This document shows, piece after piece, positions 1 to 9,964 of a DNA stretch of 64,000 nt; within the stretch, counting starts at the first letter, position 1, and every line of letters begins with the position of its first letter. The position numbers and the translations under genes are program-made. Origin of the DNA: Phenylobacterium sp. (GTDB lineage: Bacteria; Pseudomonadota; Alphaproteobacteria; Caulobacterales; Caulobacteraceae); the NCBI RefSeq assembly GCF_004299445.1, contig NZ_SCTC01000069.1, forward strand, positions 62,001 to 126,000. The letters are read 5' to 3'. Below the pieces are notes generated by a model. The model ran no database searches. It saw only the letters and a list, made by a program, of their open reading frames with translations, and was not told where the DNA came from.

Positions 1-1082
1 AAGATGCGTTGCGCGCCGTGGCTGGTCAGGTCGACCAGACGCTCCAGAGACAGACGCCCCTCGGCCACGTGGGTCAACATCAGCGGCAGCAGCGTCTGCA
101 CGCCCGGCATGCCCGACGGCGAGGCGGGGTAGGGGCGGGCCTTCTCCTCGCGGGTGTGCGGGGCGTGGTCCGAGCCCAGCACGTCGGCGACACCGTTGGC
201 CACGCCGGCCCAGATGCCCATCCGGTGATAGTGATCGCGGATCGGCGGGTTCATCTGGGCGAAGCCCTTCAGCCGCTCGTACGCCTCGGGCCCTTCGAGT
301 GTGAGGTGCTGGGGCGTCACTTCCACAGAGGCGACGTCCTTGTGGGCGGCCAGGTACTCGATCTCTTCCTTGGTGGTCACGTGCAGGACGTGGATGCGCT
401 TGCCCAGCTTCTGGGCCAGGCCGACCAGGCGGTGGGTGGACTGCAGCGCCGACTGGGCGTCGCGCACCTCGGGGTGGCTGGTCCAGTCACCGGTGCGGGC
501 CAGCGGGCGGCGCTCGGCCAGGCGGTACTCGTCCTCGGAGTGGAAGGCGGCGCGGCGGTTGATGTGGCGCAGCACCTGCTCCACGCCCTCGTCGTCTTCG
601 ATAAGCAGGGCGCCGGTGGAGGCGCCCATGAACACCTTGACCCCGCAGCAACCGGGCAGCCGCTCCAGTTCGCCCAGGTAGGCGGCGTTCGCATGCGTGC
701 CGCCGACATAGAAGGCATGGTCGCAGTGCATGCGGTGCTTCGCGCGCCTCAGCTTGTCGGCCAGGCTGTCGGGGTCGGTGGTGGTGGGTTCGGTGTTCGG
801 CATCTCGAACACGGCCACCACGCCGCCCAGGACGGCGCATTGCGAGCCGGTCTCCAGGTCTTCCTTCCACTCCAGCCCCGGTTCGCGGAAGTGGACCTGC
901 GTGTCGATGACGCCCGGCATAACCGTCAGGCCGGTGGCGTCGAACACCTCGCCGGCGCTGGCCTGGCCCAGGTCACCGATGGCGGCGAACTTGCCATCCT
1001 TGATCCCGACGTCCGCCATACCGCGGCCCGCATGGTTCACCACCTCGCCCCCGCGGACGATCAGGTCGTAGGTCTCAGGCAT
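1..1082 (-). CDS. Dihydroorotase-like amidohydrolase (3' end outside window)
   Basis: The translation starts MPETYDLIVRGGEVVN and reads as a class I dihydroorotase/cyclic amidohydrolase of about 440 residues, of which about 360 are visible. Landmarks are VMPGVID, HFREPG, the KVFMG segment that would hold the carbamylated lysine, HVLHVTT and GSDHAPH. The metal motif usually written HxHxR reads Q-V-H-F-R here, so the first zinc-ligand histidine is glutamine. A dihydroorotase would close the pyrimidine ring from carbamoyl aspartate in the cytosol. I recall this Q variant from a dihydroorotase-annotated alphaproteobacterial subfamily, so a related cyclic amidase is possible. The ATG overlaps the stop of the upstream glycosyltransferase gene by 8 nt, implying translational coupling. 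The left window edge truncates the C-terminus. Confidence 0.85.
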   Translation of the reverse strand, partial: MPETYDLIVRGGEVVNHAGRGMADVGIKDGKFAAIGDLGQASAGEVFDATGLTVMPGVIDTQVHFREPGLEWKEDLETGSQCAVLGGVVAVFEMPNTEPTTTDPDSLADKLRRAKHRMHCDHAFYVGGTHANAAYLGELERLPGCCGVKVFMGASTGALLIEDDEGVEQVLRHINRRAAFHSEDEYRLAERRPLARTGDWTSHPEVRDAQSALQSTHRLVGLAQKLGKRIHVLHVTTKEEIEYLAAHKDVASVEVTPQHLTLEGPEAYERLKGFAQMNPPIRDHYHRMGIWAGVANGVADVLGSDHAPHTREEKARPYPASPSGMPGVQTLLPLMLTHVAEGRLSLERLVDLTSHGAQRI

Positions 1083-2046
1083 TCCCGCTTTCCGTGGCTT
1101 TGAGGAGGTCGCTGGCGGCGGTGACGACGGTTTTCACCGGCAGGTCCATCATGTGGCAAAGCGCCTGGCCAAAGCCAGGGTCAACCGCGCGAATCTGTTC
1201 GAATGAGCGGGGCCCACGAACGATCCGCGTGTGCTCGCCCCAGGGTGCGTAGAGACGTTCGTCCGATGGGCCGAACAGGCCGATGGTGGGCGTGCCCGCG
1301 GCGGCCGACAGGTGCATCGCCCCCGAGTCGTTGCCGATGAAGAGTCGGGCCCGCTTCAGGCAGGCATAGGCGGTCAGCACATCGACCTTGCCCGCGAGGT
1401 TGATGAACCGGCGGCCGGCGGAATCCTTGAGCGAACGGCCCAGCGCGTCGTCGCCCGGCCCACCCAGCACCATCAGACGTCCGCCAGCCAGCGGGCCGTA
1501 TCCGTGCAGCAGGTTCATGGCCACCTGGCTGAAGCGCTCCACCGGCCAGGTCTTGCCGATCCAGTTGGCGGCCGGCGCCATGGCCAGGATCGGCCCTTCG
1601 CCCTTGGTCAGTTCGTCGGCATAGGTCTCGAGGTCGGGGTTCGTGAAGATGTGCGGCGGCGCGGGGTCGTCCTCGATGCGTAGGGTGCGGGCCGCCTCCA
1701 GAACCTTGTGCGTGGGTTCGGTGCTCTTCCGGTGGATGGCGCGGCGCCTGGTGGTGAGGAACCGTGAGATGCCCGAACCGCGCAGGTCGACGACCAATCC
1801 CCACTTCGTCGTGCGCACCTGGCGCCACAGCTCAAACCAGTGGCTGCCGCTCTTGGACTTTTCGAAGGCGATGACCCGGTCCAGGCCCGGCACGTGGGCG
1901 AACAGCGGGGCGGCGTCGGGGCCGGCCACGATGGTGAAACGGGCGTCGGGGATCTCGTCGATCAGTCGCTTGATCAGACCGGAGGACAGCACCGCGTCGC
2001 CGATCCGGGTGGCCGTGATGAACAGAATGGGGAAGCCGCGGGACAT
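1075..2046 (-). CDS. Glycosyltransferase family 9 (heptosyltransferase-like)
   Basis: This 323-residue protein has the GT-B architecture of ADP-heptose:LPS heptosyltransferases. The N-terminal segment reads FITATRIGDAVLSSGL and the C-terminal donor-binding segment reads FIGNDSGAMHLSAAAGTP followed by GLFGPS. Family 9 enzymes transfer heptose or related sugars to lipopolysaccharide core on the cytoplasmic face of the inner membrane. The exact acceptor cannot be read from sequence. The ATG at 2046 is 62 bp from the divergent ygfZ start, so the two genes share a short promoter region. Its stop overlaps the start of the dihydroorotase-like gene, so the pair is probably one transcript. Confidence 0.9.
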   Translation of the reverse strand: MSRGFPILFITATRIGDAVLSSGLIKRLIDEIPDARFTIVAGPDAAPLFAHVPGLDRVIAFEKSKSGSHWFELWRQVRTTKWGLVVDLRGSGISRFLTTRRRAIHRKSTEPTHKVLEAARTLRIEDDPAPPHIFTNPDLETYADELTKGEGPILAMAPAANWIGKTWPVERFSQVAMNLLHGYGPLAGGRLMVLGGPGDDALGRSLKDSAGRRFINLAGKVDVLTAYACLKRARLFIGNDSGAMHLSAAAGTPTIGLFGPSDERLYAPWGEHTRIVRGPRSFEQIRAVDPGFGQALCHMMDLPVKTVVTAASDLLKATESGNA

Positions 2047-2108
2047 TTGGCGCTCTCTATAGCGTCCTATGGCTGGCGCTACATGGTCCGCGGCCCCAGA
2101 TTGTCGGG

Positions 2109-2954
2109 ATGTCGCCGACTGTCACCTTCGCGCACTTGCAGAGCCGCTCGCTGATCGCCGTGGGTGGGCCGGACTGGCGCAGCTTCCTGCAGGGCCTGAT
2201 CACCCAGGACGTTGAGACGCCCGCGCCGGGCGTGGCGCGGTTCGGCGCCCTCCTGACCCCGCAGGGCCGGCTGCTCTACGACCTGTTCGTGGTGGAGCGT
2301 GAGGAGGGCGCCTGGCTGGACGTGGAAGCCGAGCACCGCGATGCGCTGATGCAGCGGCTGATGATCTACCGTCTGCGGGCGAAGGTAGAGATCGCGGCCG
2401 ACGACACGAGAGTGAGCGTCCTGTTCGCGGGGGACGGCGCGCCGGCGCAGCCCGACGGTCCGGGCTGGGCGCGCGACGGGCGATTGGCCGAGCTCGGCTG
2501 GCGCGGCTACGGCGTGGACATGCCGGCCGGTACCGTTGCGGCGAGCGAGGCCGAACGCGAGGCGCAGAAGCTGCAGCTGGGCGTTCCCGGCCCGAAGGAC
2601 TGGGGCGTCGACAAGACCTATCCGATCGAAGCCAATTTCGACCTCCTGAACGGGATCGACTTCCACAAGGGCTGCTTCGTCGGACAGGAGACGACGTCGC
2701 GGATGAAGCGTCGCGGCGTCATCAAGAACCGCATGCTGCCGATTGCGTATGAGGGCCCAGCGCCGGTGTTCGGGACCGAGGTGCTGGTCGGCGACCTGCG
2801 CGCCGGCGAGATGCTGTCGGGGGTTGCCGGCCGCGGCATCGCCCTGGTGCGGCTGGACCGGGCGCTGGGCGCGGCGCTCACCGTCGAGGGGCGGCCCGCC
2901 CGCGTCGAGGTCCCGGCGTGGATGTCAGCGGCTGTCGGCGAAGAAGCCGCTTAG
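2109..2954 (+). CDS. ygfZ: YgfZ/GcvT-family folate-binding Fe-S assembly protein
   Basis: The protein has 281 residues. The diagnostic motif KGCFVGQE lies near residue 196, and upstream the protein has GcvT-like folate-domain features (FLQGLITQDV, GRLLYDLFV). YgfZ proteins use tetrahydrofolate in assembly or repair of certain Fe-S enzymes in the cytosol, and the motif cysteine is functionally important in the E. coli protein. The 3' end overlaps the convergent hydrolase gene by 30 bp. It is a paralogue of the gcvT gene further along this window but lacks glycine-cleavage context. Confidence 0.92.
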   Translation: MSPTVTFAHLQSRSLIAVGGPDWRSFLQGLITQDVETPAPGVARFGALLTPQGRLLYDLFVVEREEGAWLDVEAEHRDALMQRLMIYRLRAKVEIAADDTRVSVLFAGDGAPAQPDGPGWARDGRLAELGWRGYGVDMPAGTVAASEAEREAQKLQLGVPGPKDWGVDKTYPIEANFDLLNGIDFHKGCFVGQETTSRMKRRGVIKNRMLPIAYEGPAPVFGTEVLVGDLRAGEMLSGVAGRGIALVRLDRALGAALTVEGRPARVEVPAWMSAAVGEEAA

Positions 2955-3818
2955 CAGCGACAGCGTCTCCTCCGGCTTCTCCTCGGGTATGAAGTGGCCG
3001 CAGTCGATGGCCTGGCCCTGCACGTCGTCGGCCCACTCACGCCAGATCGCGAGCGTATCGTACCAGGCGACCAGCGCCGCCTTGGCGCCCCAGAGCACCT
3101 GGACCGGGCAGGCGATCTTCTTGCCCGCCTTCTTGTCGGCCTCGTCGAGCGCCCGGTCGTAGCCGGCGCCCGCGCGATAGTCCTCGCACATGCCGTGGAT
3201 CACCGAGGGGCTGCGGGCGGCGGCGAGATAGTCGGCGTAGGCCTCGGGGTCGAAGCCGGATATGGCGCCGCCGAACTGGGCGCGGAACAGGGCGTACTCG
3301 GGATCGGCGCCGATCAGGGTCTCCGGCATCGGGTGCGGCTGGGCCAGGAACGACCAGTGCCAGTAGGCCAGGGCGAAGCGCCGATCCGCGCGCGCCCAGA
3401 CCTCGCCGGTCGGGATGATGTCGAGGATGGAAACTTTGGCGACGGCGGCCGGATGGTCCAGCGCCAGGCGGTAGGCGACGCGCCCGCCGCGGTCATGGCC
3501 CGCGACCGCGAAGCGGTCGAAGCCCAAATGCACCATCAGGTTCACCGCATCCCGGGCCATGGCGCGCTTGGACGAGGTCTCGTTGTCGTGGGACGACCGC
3601 GGCTTGGTTGAACCGCCATAGCCGCGCAGGTCGGGGCAGACGACGGTGAATCTGTCGGCGAGGCCCTGCGCCACCTTGGCCCACATCATGTGGGTCTCGG
3701 GGTAGCCGTGCAGCAGCAGGAGCGGCGGGCCTGAGCCGCCGTGGCGGACCCGCAGGCTCACCTCGCCCGCGGGATCCGGAACCGCAATCTGCGACAACTC
3801 GAAGCCTTCGAACGCCAT
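2925..3818 (-). CDS. Alpha/beta hydrolase, haloacetate dehalogenase-like
   Basis: This 297-residue alpha/beta hydrolase has an oxyanion-hole HGYPE motif, a nucleophile elbow GHDRGGR with Asp109 in place of serine, and GHFIPEE near the C-terminus carrying the catalytic histidine. The D-R-G-G-R spacing (Asp109, Arg110, Arg113) and the HWSFLAQP cap segment match fluoroacetate dehalogenases, whose two arginines bind the substrate carboxylate. The predicted reaction is hydrolytic dehalogenation of 2-haloacids, but epoxide hydrolases share the Asp nucleophile. It is convergent with ygfZ and divergent from tag, with 50 bp between the hydrolase and tag start codons. Confidence 0.85.
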   Translation of the reverse strand: MAFEGFELSQIAVPDPAGEVSLRVRHGGSGPPLLLLHGYPETHMMWAKVAQGLADRFTVVCPDLRGYGGSTKPRSSHDNETSSKRAMARDAVNLMVHLGFDRFAVAGHDRGGRVAYRLALDHPAAVAKVSILDIIPTGEVWARADRRFALAYWHWSFLAQPHPMPETLIGADPEYALFRAQFGGAISGFDPEAYADYLAAARSPSVIHGMCEDYRAGAGYDRALDEADKKAGKKIACPVQVLWGAKAALVAWYDTLAIWREWADDVQGQAIDCGHFIPEEKPEETLSLLSGFFADSR

Positions 3819-3868
3819 CGAAGCACAACCCCTTGTTTCCTCTGGCCGGGTCGGTTGAGAATCCGCCG

Positions 3869-4465
3869 ATGAGCGAGACCCCGTCCCTGACTCGTTGCGA
3901 ATGGCCCGGCATGGCGGGCAATCCGATGTACGAGGCGTATCACGACACCGAGTGGGGCGTGCCCGAGTATGACTCGCGCGCGCTGTGGGAAAAGCTGGTG
4001 CTGGACGGGTTTCAGGCCGGGCTGGCGTGGATCACGATCCTCAGGAAGCGCGATGCCTTCCGCGCCGCGTTCGACAATTTCGATCCCGAGAAAGTGGCGC
4101 GCTATGGCGAGGGCGACCGGGCGCGACTGATGGCCGACGCGGGCATTGTCCGTTCGAACGCCAAGATCGACGCGGCCATTGAGAGCGCGAAAATCTACCT
4201 GCAGATGAAGGCGCGCGGCGAGGACTTCTCGGAGTTCTGCTGGGGCTTCGTGGGCGGCGAGCCCGTGCAGAACGGCTGGACGTCCAAGTCCCAGGTTCCG
4301 GCCCAGACCGACCTCGCCGTCGAGGTCTCCAAGGCGCTGAAGGCCAAGGGCTTCAAGTTCGTGGGCCCGGTGATCGTCTACGCCTGGATGCAGGCCACAG
4401 GCCTGGTCAACGACCACCTGACCTGCTGCGAGCGGCACGACGCGGTGAAGAGGCTGGCGCGATGA
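3869..4465 (+). CDS. tag: DNA-3-methyladenine glycosylase I
   Basis: The 198-residue protein reads MSETPSLTRCEWPGM from an internal ATG at 3869. It carries the family hallmarks YHDTEWG, WITILRKRDAFR and the C-terminal zinc-binding HLTCCERH. Tag excises 3-methyladenine from alkylated DNA as the first step of base excision repair. An upstream in-frame ATG at 3833 would add 12 residues that overlap the divergent promoter, so the later start is preferred. The stop overlaps a small lipoprotein ORF by 4 nt (ATGA), followed at once by rnhB, suggesting a tag-lipoprotein-rnhB transcript. Confidence 0.95.
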   Translation: MSETPSLTRCEWPGMAGNPMYEAYHDTEWGVPEYDSRALWEKLVLDGFQAGLAWITILRKRDAFRAAFDNFDPEKVARYGEGDRARLMADAGIVRSNAKIDAAIESAKIYLQMKARGEDFSEFCWGFVGGEPVQNGWTSKSQVPAQTDLAVEVSKALKAKGFKFVGPVIVYAWMQATGLVNDHLTCCERHDAVKRLAR

Positions 4466-4578
4466 GGGTCGCGGTGCTGATCGCGCTCGCCCTGGCCCTG
4501 GCCGGCTGCGAGCACCTGTACGGCGGCATGGACGCCGGCCGCTTCGCGCCGCTGGGCGCCCCCACAGCGAGCCGCTGA
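4462..4578 (+). CDS. Small lipoprotein, 38 residues
   Basis: A short ORF begins with the ATG of the ATGA overlapping the tag stop codon and ends 3 nt before rnhB. Its translation begins MRVAVLIALALALAGC, a classic lipoprotein signal peptide with lipobox LAGC, then a 23-residue tail (EHLYGGMDAGRF and so on). The predicted mature product is a diacylated or triacylated envelope peptide of about 23 residues. Tight packing between two genes and a perfect lipobox argue that it is real, although it is short enough to be missed by automatic annotation. Its function is unknown. Confidence 0.7.
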   Translation: MRVAVLIALALALAGCEHLYGGMDAGRFAPLGAPTASR

Positions 4579-4581
4579 CCG

Positions 4582-5241
4582 ATGGCGCGCGGACCCACCC
4601 TATCCCTGGAACGCGCCTTCATCGGCGGGCCCGTCTGCGGCGTCGACGAGGCGGGGCGGGGCCCGTGGGCCGGGCCCGTGAGCGCGGGGGCGGTGATCCT
4701 GCACGAGAACCCACGGAAGACTCCGAAGGGCCTGGACGACTCCAAGAAGCTGACCGCGAAGGCGCGCGAGGAGCTGGAGCTCGAGATCAAGGACCGCGCC
4801 GTGGCCTGGGGCGTGGGCTTCGCCACCGTGGAGGAAATCCACGAGCTCAACATCCTGCACGCGACGGGGCTGGCCATGTGCCGGGCGATCGAGGCGCTGT
4901 CGGTCCAGCCGGCGTTCGCCCTGGTGGACGGCAACTACCCCTTCAAGCTGCCGTGCGAGGTGAAGACGGTGGTGGGCGGCGACGGCAAGTCGAAGTCGAT
5001 CGCCGCGGCCTCGATCCTGGCCAAGGTGGCCCGCGACCGCCTGATGGTGGAGATGGACGAGCGCTATCCCGGCTACGGCTTCGCCCGTCACAAGGGCTAC
5101 AACGCCCCCAGCCACCTCGAAGCCCTGGTCGCCATGGGCCCCTGCGAGATCCACCGCCGCGCCTGGCGGCCGGTGAAGCTGGTGCTGGCGGGGCTCGACC
5201 CGCGGCGGGTCGAGCCCGAGCAGGGCGAACTGGCGCTCTGA
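4582..5241 (+). CDS. rnhB: Ribonuclease HII
   Basis: This 219-residue protein contains the RNase HII signature [12 protein letters not shown] (catalytic Asp-Glu near residues 22-23), DDSKKL, VDGN and [10 protein letters not shown]. It cleaves the RNA strand of RNA-DNA hybrids and single ribonucleotides embedded in DNA. It begins 3 nt after the small lipoprotein. Near the DUF2332 and ccrM genes it fits the Caulobacter arrangement, where rnhB and ccrM are neighbours. With rnhA near 47.2 kb, the window encodes both RNase H types. Confidence 0.96.
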   Translation: MARGPTLSLERAFIGGPVCGVDEAGRGPWAGPVSAGAVILHENPRKTPKGLDDSKKLTAKAREELELEIKDRAVAWGVGFATVEEIHELNILHATGLAMCRAIEALSVQPAFALVDGNYPFKLPCEVKTVVGGDGKSKSIAAASILAKVARDRLMVEMDERYPGYGFARHKGYNAPSHLEALVAMGPCEIHRRAWRPVKLVLAGLDPRRVEPEQGELAL

Positions 5242-5295
5242 TTGACCGACTGAATCAAGATTGACCCTGGCGAGCGTCCGCCGCGGCATGGGCGG

Positions 5296-6353
5296 ATGAA
5301 CGCTGATCACGATCTGGTCCATGCGCTGCGCCTACAGGCCGAGGTCTGCCGCGAATTTGGCTCGCCCTTCAACGGCGCGATGCTGGCGCATATGGCTGAC
5401 GACCTCGAGGCGGGCGGACCCGTGGCCGAGCTGCTGGCGCCCTGGCGGGGAGCCTCTCGCCAGAAGATACTCCACGACGCGGCGCCCATCCGTCTGGTGA
5501 ACGCCTTCACCTATCTGGCCATGGGCGACGAGACTCCCGAACTCTCGCGGGCCTACCCGCGCGACGGCGCGCCCTGCGATGCGGCGACCGCGTGGCGCCT
5601 GGCGCGCGCGCTGGTTTCCGAGCATCGCGCCGCCCTGACGGCTTTCATGACGCACGAGCCGCAGACGAACGAGGTGCGACGCTCGGGCGTGCTGCTCGGC
5701 GGCTTCCTGACGGTGGCGCAGGCGACGGGCCTGCCGTTGCGCACCTTCGAGATCGGGGCGAGCGCAGGGCTGAACGTGCTTTGGGATCGATTCCGCTACC
5801 GGCTGGGCGAAGCCTCCTGGGGCGATCCCGCCGCCGCCGTGGTCATCCCGGTCGATTGGAGCGGACCTTTGCCGCCCCTGGACGTCCAGCCCCGGGTGAT
5901 CGCACGCGCGGCCTGCGACCGCCGGCCGACGGACCTGGCCGACCTCGCCAGCGCCGTCGCCTGCTGGCCTGCGTTTGGCCCGACCAGTTCGACAGACTGG
6001 CCCGTAGCCGCGCGGCGATCGATCTTGCGCTGGCCGAAGGCGTTGTGGTCGAGGCGGCGGACGCCATGGATTGGGTGCGGACGCGCGTGCGTCTCCAGGA
6101 CGGCGCGGCGACGGTGCTCTATCACTCGATCTTCTGGCAGTACCCGCCCCAACCGACGCGTGATGGACTGGAGCTGGCCATCGCGGAACTCGCGGCCCAG
6201 GCGACCGTCCGCTCGCCCTTCGCCTGGCTGCGCATGGAGCCGCCGGCCGACAACCTTGCGATGGTCCGCCTGGATCTGACCATCTGGCCTGGCGGTGAAA
6301 GTCGGCGGCTGGCCGAGGTCCACCCGCATGGCGCCTGGGTTCGCTGGTTCTGA
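5296..6353 (+). pseudogene. DUF2332 family protein, split by a frameshift
   Basis: Two adjoining reading frames together make one protein of about 350 residues. The first runs from ATG 5296 through EIGASAGLNVLWDRF, and the second enters near 5945-5960 with LLACVWPDQFDRLARS and continues to the TGA at 6351-6353. VWPDQ plus the GASAGLN segment are typical of DUF2332 proteins, whose function is unknown. The second frame lies one position off, so a single-base change would restore the gene. This could be a genuine mutation or a sequencing error. The gene sits between rnhB and ccrM. Confidence 0.75.
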
Positions 6354-6374
6354 CACGGGAGGCCGATCGAGGCC

Positions 6375-6433
6375 TTAAGACCTCATTCACCATGGCCGGT
6401 AACGGCCCCTTCACCATGTTGGGCCCAGGATTC
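6375..6433 (+). promoter_or_regulatory. ccrM upstream region: CtrA-like site plus GANTC site
   Basis: At 6375-6389 the sequence reads TTAA, seven bases, then TTCA. This matches the CtrA recognition pattern TTAA-N7-TTAA at seven of eight positions. At 6429-6433 lies GATTC, a GANTC target of CcrM itself, 34 nt before the ccrM start codon. In Caulobacter crescentus, ccrM is known to be activated by CtrA late in the cell cycle and its leader carries GANTC sites. The similarity here is inferred from sequence only. Confidence 0.55.
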
Positions 6434-6461
6434 TAAGGTGTTTTGTGGATTTCAGGGGTAA

Positions 6462-7547
<1,086 letters not shown>

Positions 7548-7662
7548 GGCCGCGCCCGTTCTCCACGCCCCGTCCGATTGGGGCTCGACGGCATACCGTG
7601 TCTTCGGCCACCTTGAGCGTCAAACAAGCGTTCGGGGGTGATGGCATGAACAGGCGGCGGCG

Positions 7663-8817
7663 ATGAATCCGCGCGTGTTCGTGCTGACCATGTGCACGTT
7701 CGCCTTCGGCTCTGCGGCGTTCATTTTCGCCGGAATGCTGGAGCCGATGGCCGCCGACCTCGGCGTATCGACGGCCGTCGCCGGACAGCTGCAGACCGCC
7801 TACGTCCTGACCTCGGCGGTGCTTGGGCCGGTGGTGGCCTGGCTGATGGGGCGGATGGATCGCCGGATCGTAGTGATCCTGGGGCTCGTGATCGGCCTGG
7901 TGCTGCACCTCGCGTGCGCGATCGCCCCCAACTTCGAGACCCTGCTGGTCGTGCGCGCCCTGGCCGGCGTGGCGGGCGCGATGTCGGGTCCGGCGGCCAG
8001 TGTGGCGGCGGCCTCGCTGGTGCCGCCCGAGCGGCGCGGCTCGGCGCTGGCCCTGGTGTCGGGCGGCATGACGCTGGCCTTCGTGGTCGGGATTCCGATC
8101 GGCAGCGTGGCGGGCGCGATGTTCGGGTGGCGGGCCACGTTCGTGGTGGCGGCCATCCTGGCGGCGGTGGCGCTGACGGCGGTGGCCCTGTTCCTGCCCA
8201 GCGTGCCGGCGCCGCCCAAGCGCGAGGGCGGCAAACTGGAGCTGTCGGGCATCTGGCCACTGTACCTGACCAGCTTCCTGACCTTCGCCGCCAACATGAC
8301 CCTCAACCTCTACATCGCCCCCATCGTGCGGGTGGGCACGGGGATCACCGGCGCGGGCGTCGCGGTGTTCCAGTCGATGATCGGGTTCGGCGCGGCCCTG
8401 GGGCTTTGGCTGGGCGGTCGCGCCGCCGACCGGGGGGCCGGCAAGGCCTGGGTGCTGCAGTGCATCGCCCTGCAGGCGGTGGCCATGACGCTGCATCTGT
8501 CGGCGACGCACCACATCCTGCCCCAGGGCCTGGCGGTGGACGGGCTGGTGCTGGCGGCGGTGTTCCTGGCGGCCACAGCGCTGTTCTCGATCTCACCGGT
8601 GACCCAGTCACGGCTGATCCAGATGACCGGCGGCGCGCCGGTGGCGCTGGCGCTGAACGGCTCGGTGTTCGCCATGGGCCAGGCGCTGGGCTCGACCATG
8701 GGCGGCGCGGCGCTGGCGGCGTTCGGCGTGCCCGCGATCCCGGCGACCGCGCTCGCGGCCTCGCTGGTCGCGCTCGTGACGCTCAGCTTCGCCTTCCCGC
8801 GCACGAAGACGGCCTAG
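7663..8817 (+). CDS. MFS transporter, DHA1-like
   Basis: The 384-residue hydrophobic protein has about twelve predicted membrane segments. It shows the MFS loop 2-3 signature GRMDRR after the second helix and a helix-5 segment resembling motif C (GIPIGSVAGAMFGWRATF). It resembles arabinose-efflux/drug-efflux DHA1 permeases of the inner membrane, with unknown substrate. The ATG at 7663 follows a GGGGGTGATGG stretch. The gene converges with mutY and the stops are separated by about 6 bp. No regulator is adjacent. Confidence 0.85.
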   Translation: MNPRVFVLTMCTFAFGSAAFIFAGMLEPMAADLGVSTAVAGQLQTAYVLTSAVLGPVVAWLMGRMDRRIVVILGLVIGLVLHLACAIAPNFETLLVVRALAGVAGAMSGPAASVAAASLVPPERRGSALALVSGGMTLAFVVGIPIGSVAGAMFGWRATFVVAAILAAVALTAVALFLPSVPAPPKREGGKLELSGIWPLYLTSFLTFAANMTLNLYIAPIVRVGTGITGAGVAVFQSMIGFGAALGLWLGGRAADRGAGKAWVLQCIALQAVAMTLHLSATHHILPQGLAVDGLVLAAVFLAATALFSISPVTQSRLIQMTGGAPVALALNGSVFAMGQALGSTMGGAALAAFGVPAIPATALAASLVALVTLSFAFPRTKTA

Positions 8818-8823
8818 CCACCG

Positions 8824-9870
8824 CTAGATCAGGTTCGTCAGTCCCGCGCGCGCCGCCTTCAGGAACACGCTGGGCAGGGCGTCGAGGTCGCGCCTTGCAC
8901 TCCAGAGCACACCGTCAGCGTCGCCCTCGGCCCGAAGCAGGCGCAGCGTCAGGGTGAAGTGCGTGAAGCCGTGCTCCACCTCGCCGACGCCCTTCCAGTC
9001 GGCCTGCGTCGGGGCGTGCCGCATCGCCTCGTCATCGGCCCATCGCGCGGCGCGCCAGTCCGTGGTGGGCAGGGCCAACATACCACCGAGCAGGCCCTTG
9101 GGCGGACGGCGAACAACGGCGACCTGATCGCCGCGGGTCAGCACAAAGGCCACGCCGTGGCGATGCGGGCGAACTGCCTTGGGGGTCTTGCGCGGGTAGG
9201 CCTCGGGCGCACCGGTCGCGAGGCCCGCGCAGTGCGTCGAGATGGGGCAACGGTCGCACAGCGGCGACTTGGGCCGGCAAACCGTCGCGCCCAGGTCCAT
9301 CAGGGCCTGCGCCCAGTCGCCGGGGCGGTGGTCGCGAACCAGGCTCGCCGCCAGCCGCTTCAGCTCGGGCTTGGCGTCGGGCAGCGGGACCTCCACCGCG
9401 AACAGCCGCGACATCACCCGCTCGACATTGCCGTCGACGACGTTGGTAGTCCGGTCGAAGGCGATCGCGCCAACGGCCGCCGCCGTATAGGGCCCCAGCC
9501 CGGGCAGGGCGCGCAGGCCCTCTTCCGTGTCCGGGAAGACGCCCCCGTGGCGGCCCGCCACCGCCCGGGCGCAGGCCAGCAGGTTGCGGGCGCGGGCGTA
9601 GTAGCCGAGGCCCGCCCAGGCGGCCATCACGTCGCTGTCGGGCGCCGCGGCGAGGTCCGAGACCGTGGGCCAGAGGGACAGGAACTTCAGGAAGTAGGGC
9701 GCGGCATGCGGCACGGTCGTCTGCTGCAGCATCACTTCGGACAGCCAGACCCGATAGGGATCGGCGCGGACACCCACGGCATGATCCGAAGGTCCCACGC
9801 GCCAGGGCAGGTCGCGGGCGTTGGCGTCATACCAGGCGAGGAGCTGGGCGCGGAGATCGTCAGGGGCCAC
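8824..9870 (-). CDS. mutY: A/G-specific adenine glycosylase
   Basis: The 348-residue MutY begins with GTG at 9870. It shows the MLQQT motif with catalytic Glu45, the helix-hairpin-helix LPGLGPYTAAA, catalytic Asp146 in VVDGN, and the 4Fe-4S ligands Cys198, Cys205, Cys208 and Cys214 (C-X6-C-X2-C-X5-C). A C-terminal NUDIX-like domain (about 230-345) recognises 8-oxoguanine. It removes adenine mispaired with 8-oxoG. A short insertion (GPSDHAVGVRA) sits between PWR and PY near residue 30, where many homologues are shorter. Confidence 0.95.
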   Translation of the reverse strand: MAPDDLRAQLLAWYDANARDLPWRVGPSDHAVGVRADPYRVWLSEVMLQQTTVPHAAPYFLKFLSLWPTVSDLAAAPDSDVMAAWAGLGYYARARNLLACARAVAGRHGGVFPDTEEGLRALPGLGPYTAAAVGAIAFDRTTNVVDGNVERVMSRLFAVEVPLPDAKPELKRLAASLVRDHRPGDWAQALMDLGATVCRPKSPLCDRCPISTHCAGLATGAPEAYPRKTPKAVRPHRHGVAFVLTRGDQVAVVRRPPKGLLGGMLALPTTDWRAARWADDEAMRHAPTQADWKGVGEVEHGFTHFTLTLRLLRAEGDADGVLWSARRDLDALPSVFLKAARAGLTNLI

Positions 9871-9964
9871 GATGCCGGGGTAGCATCGCAGCGGCGCCGC
9901 GCGAAGCCTTGCCCGACGTCATGGCTAAGGCGCAGCTTGTGGGCCCAGACCATGGGGAGGGGCC

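Noticed and set aside
2079-3611. Several other GC-rich frames on opposite strands of ygfZ and the hydrolase
   Set aside because: Shadows of the recognised genes; their translations are Arg/Gly/Ala-rich without motifs.
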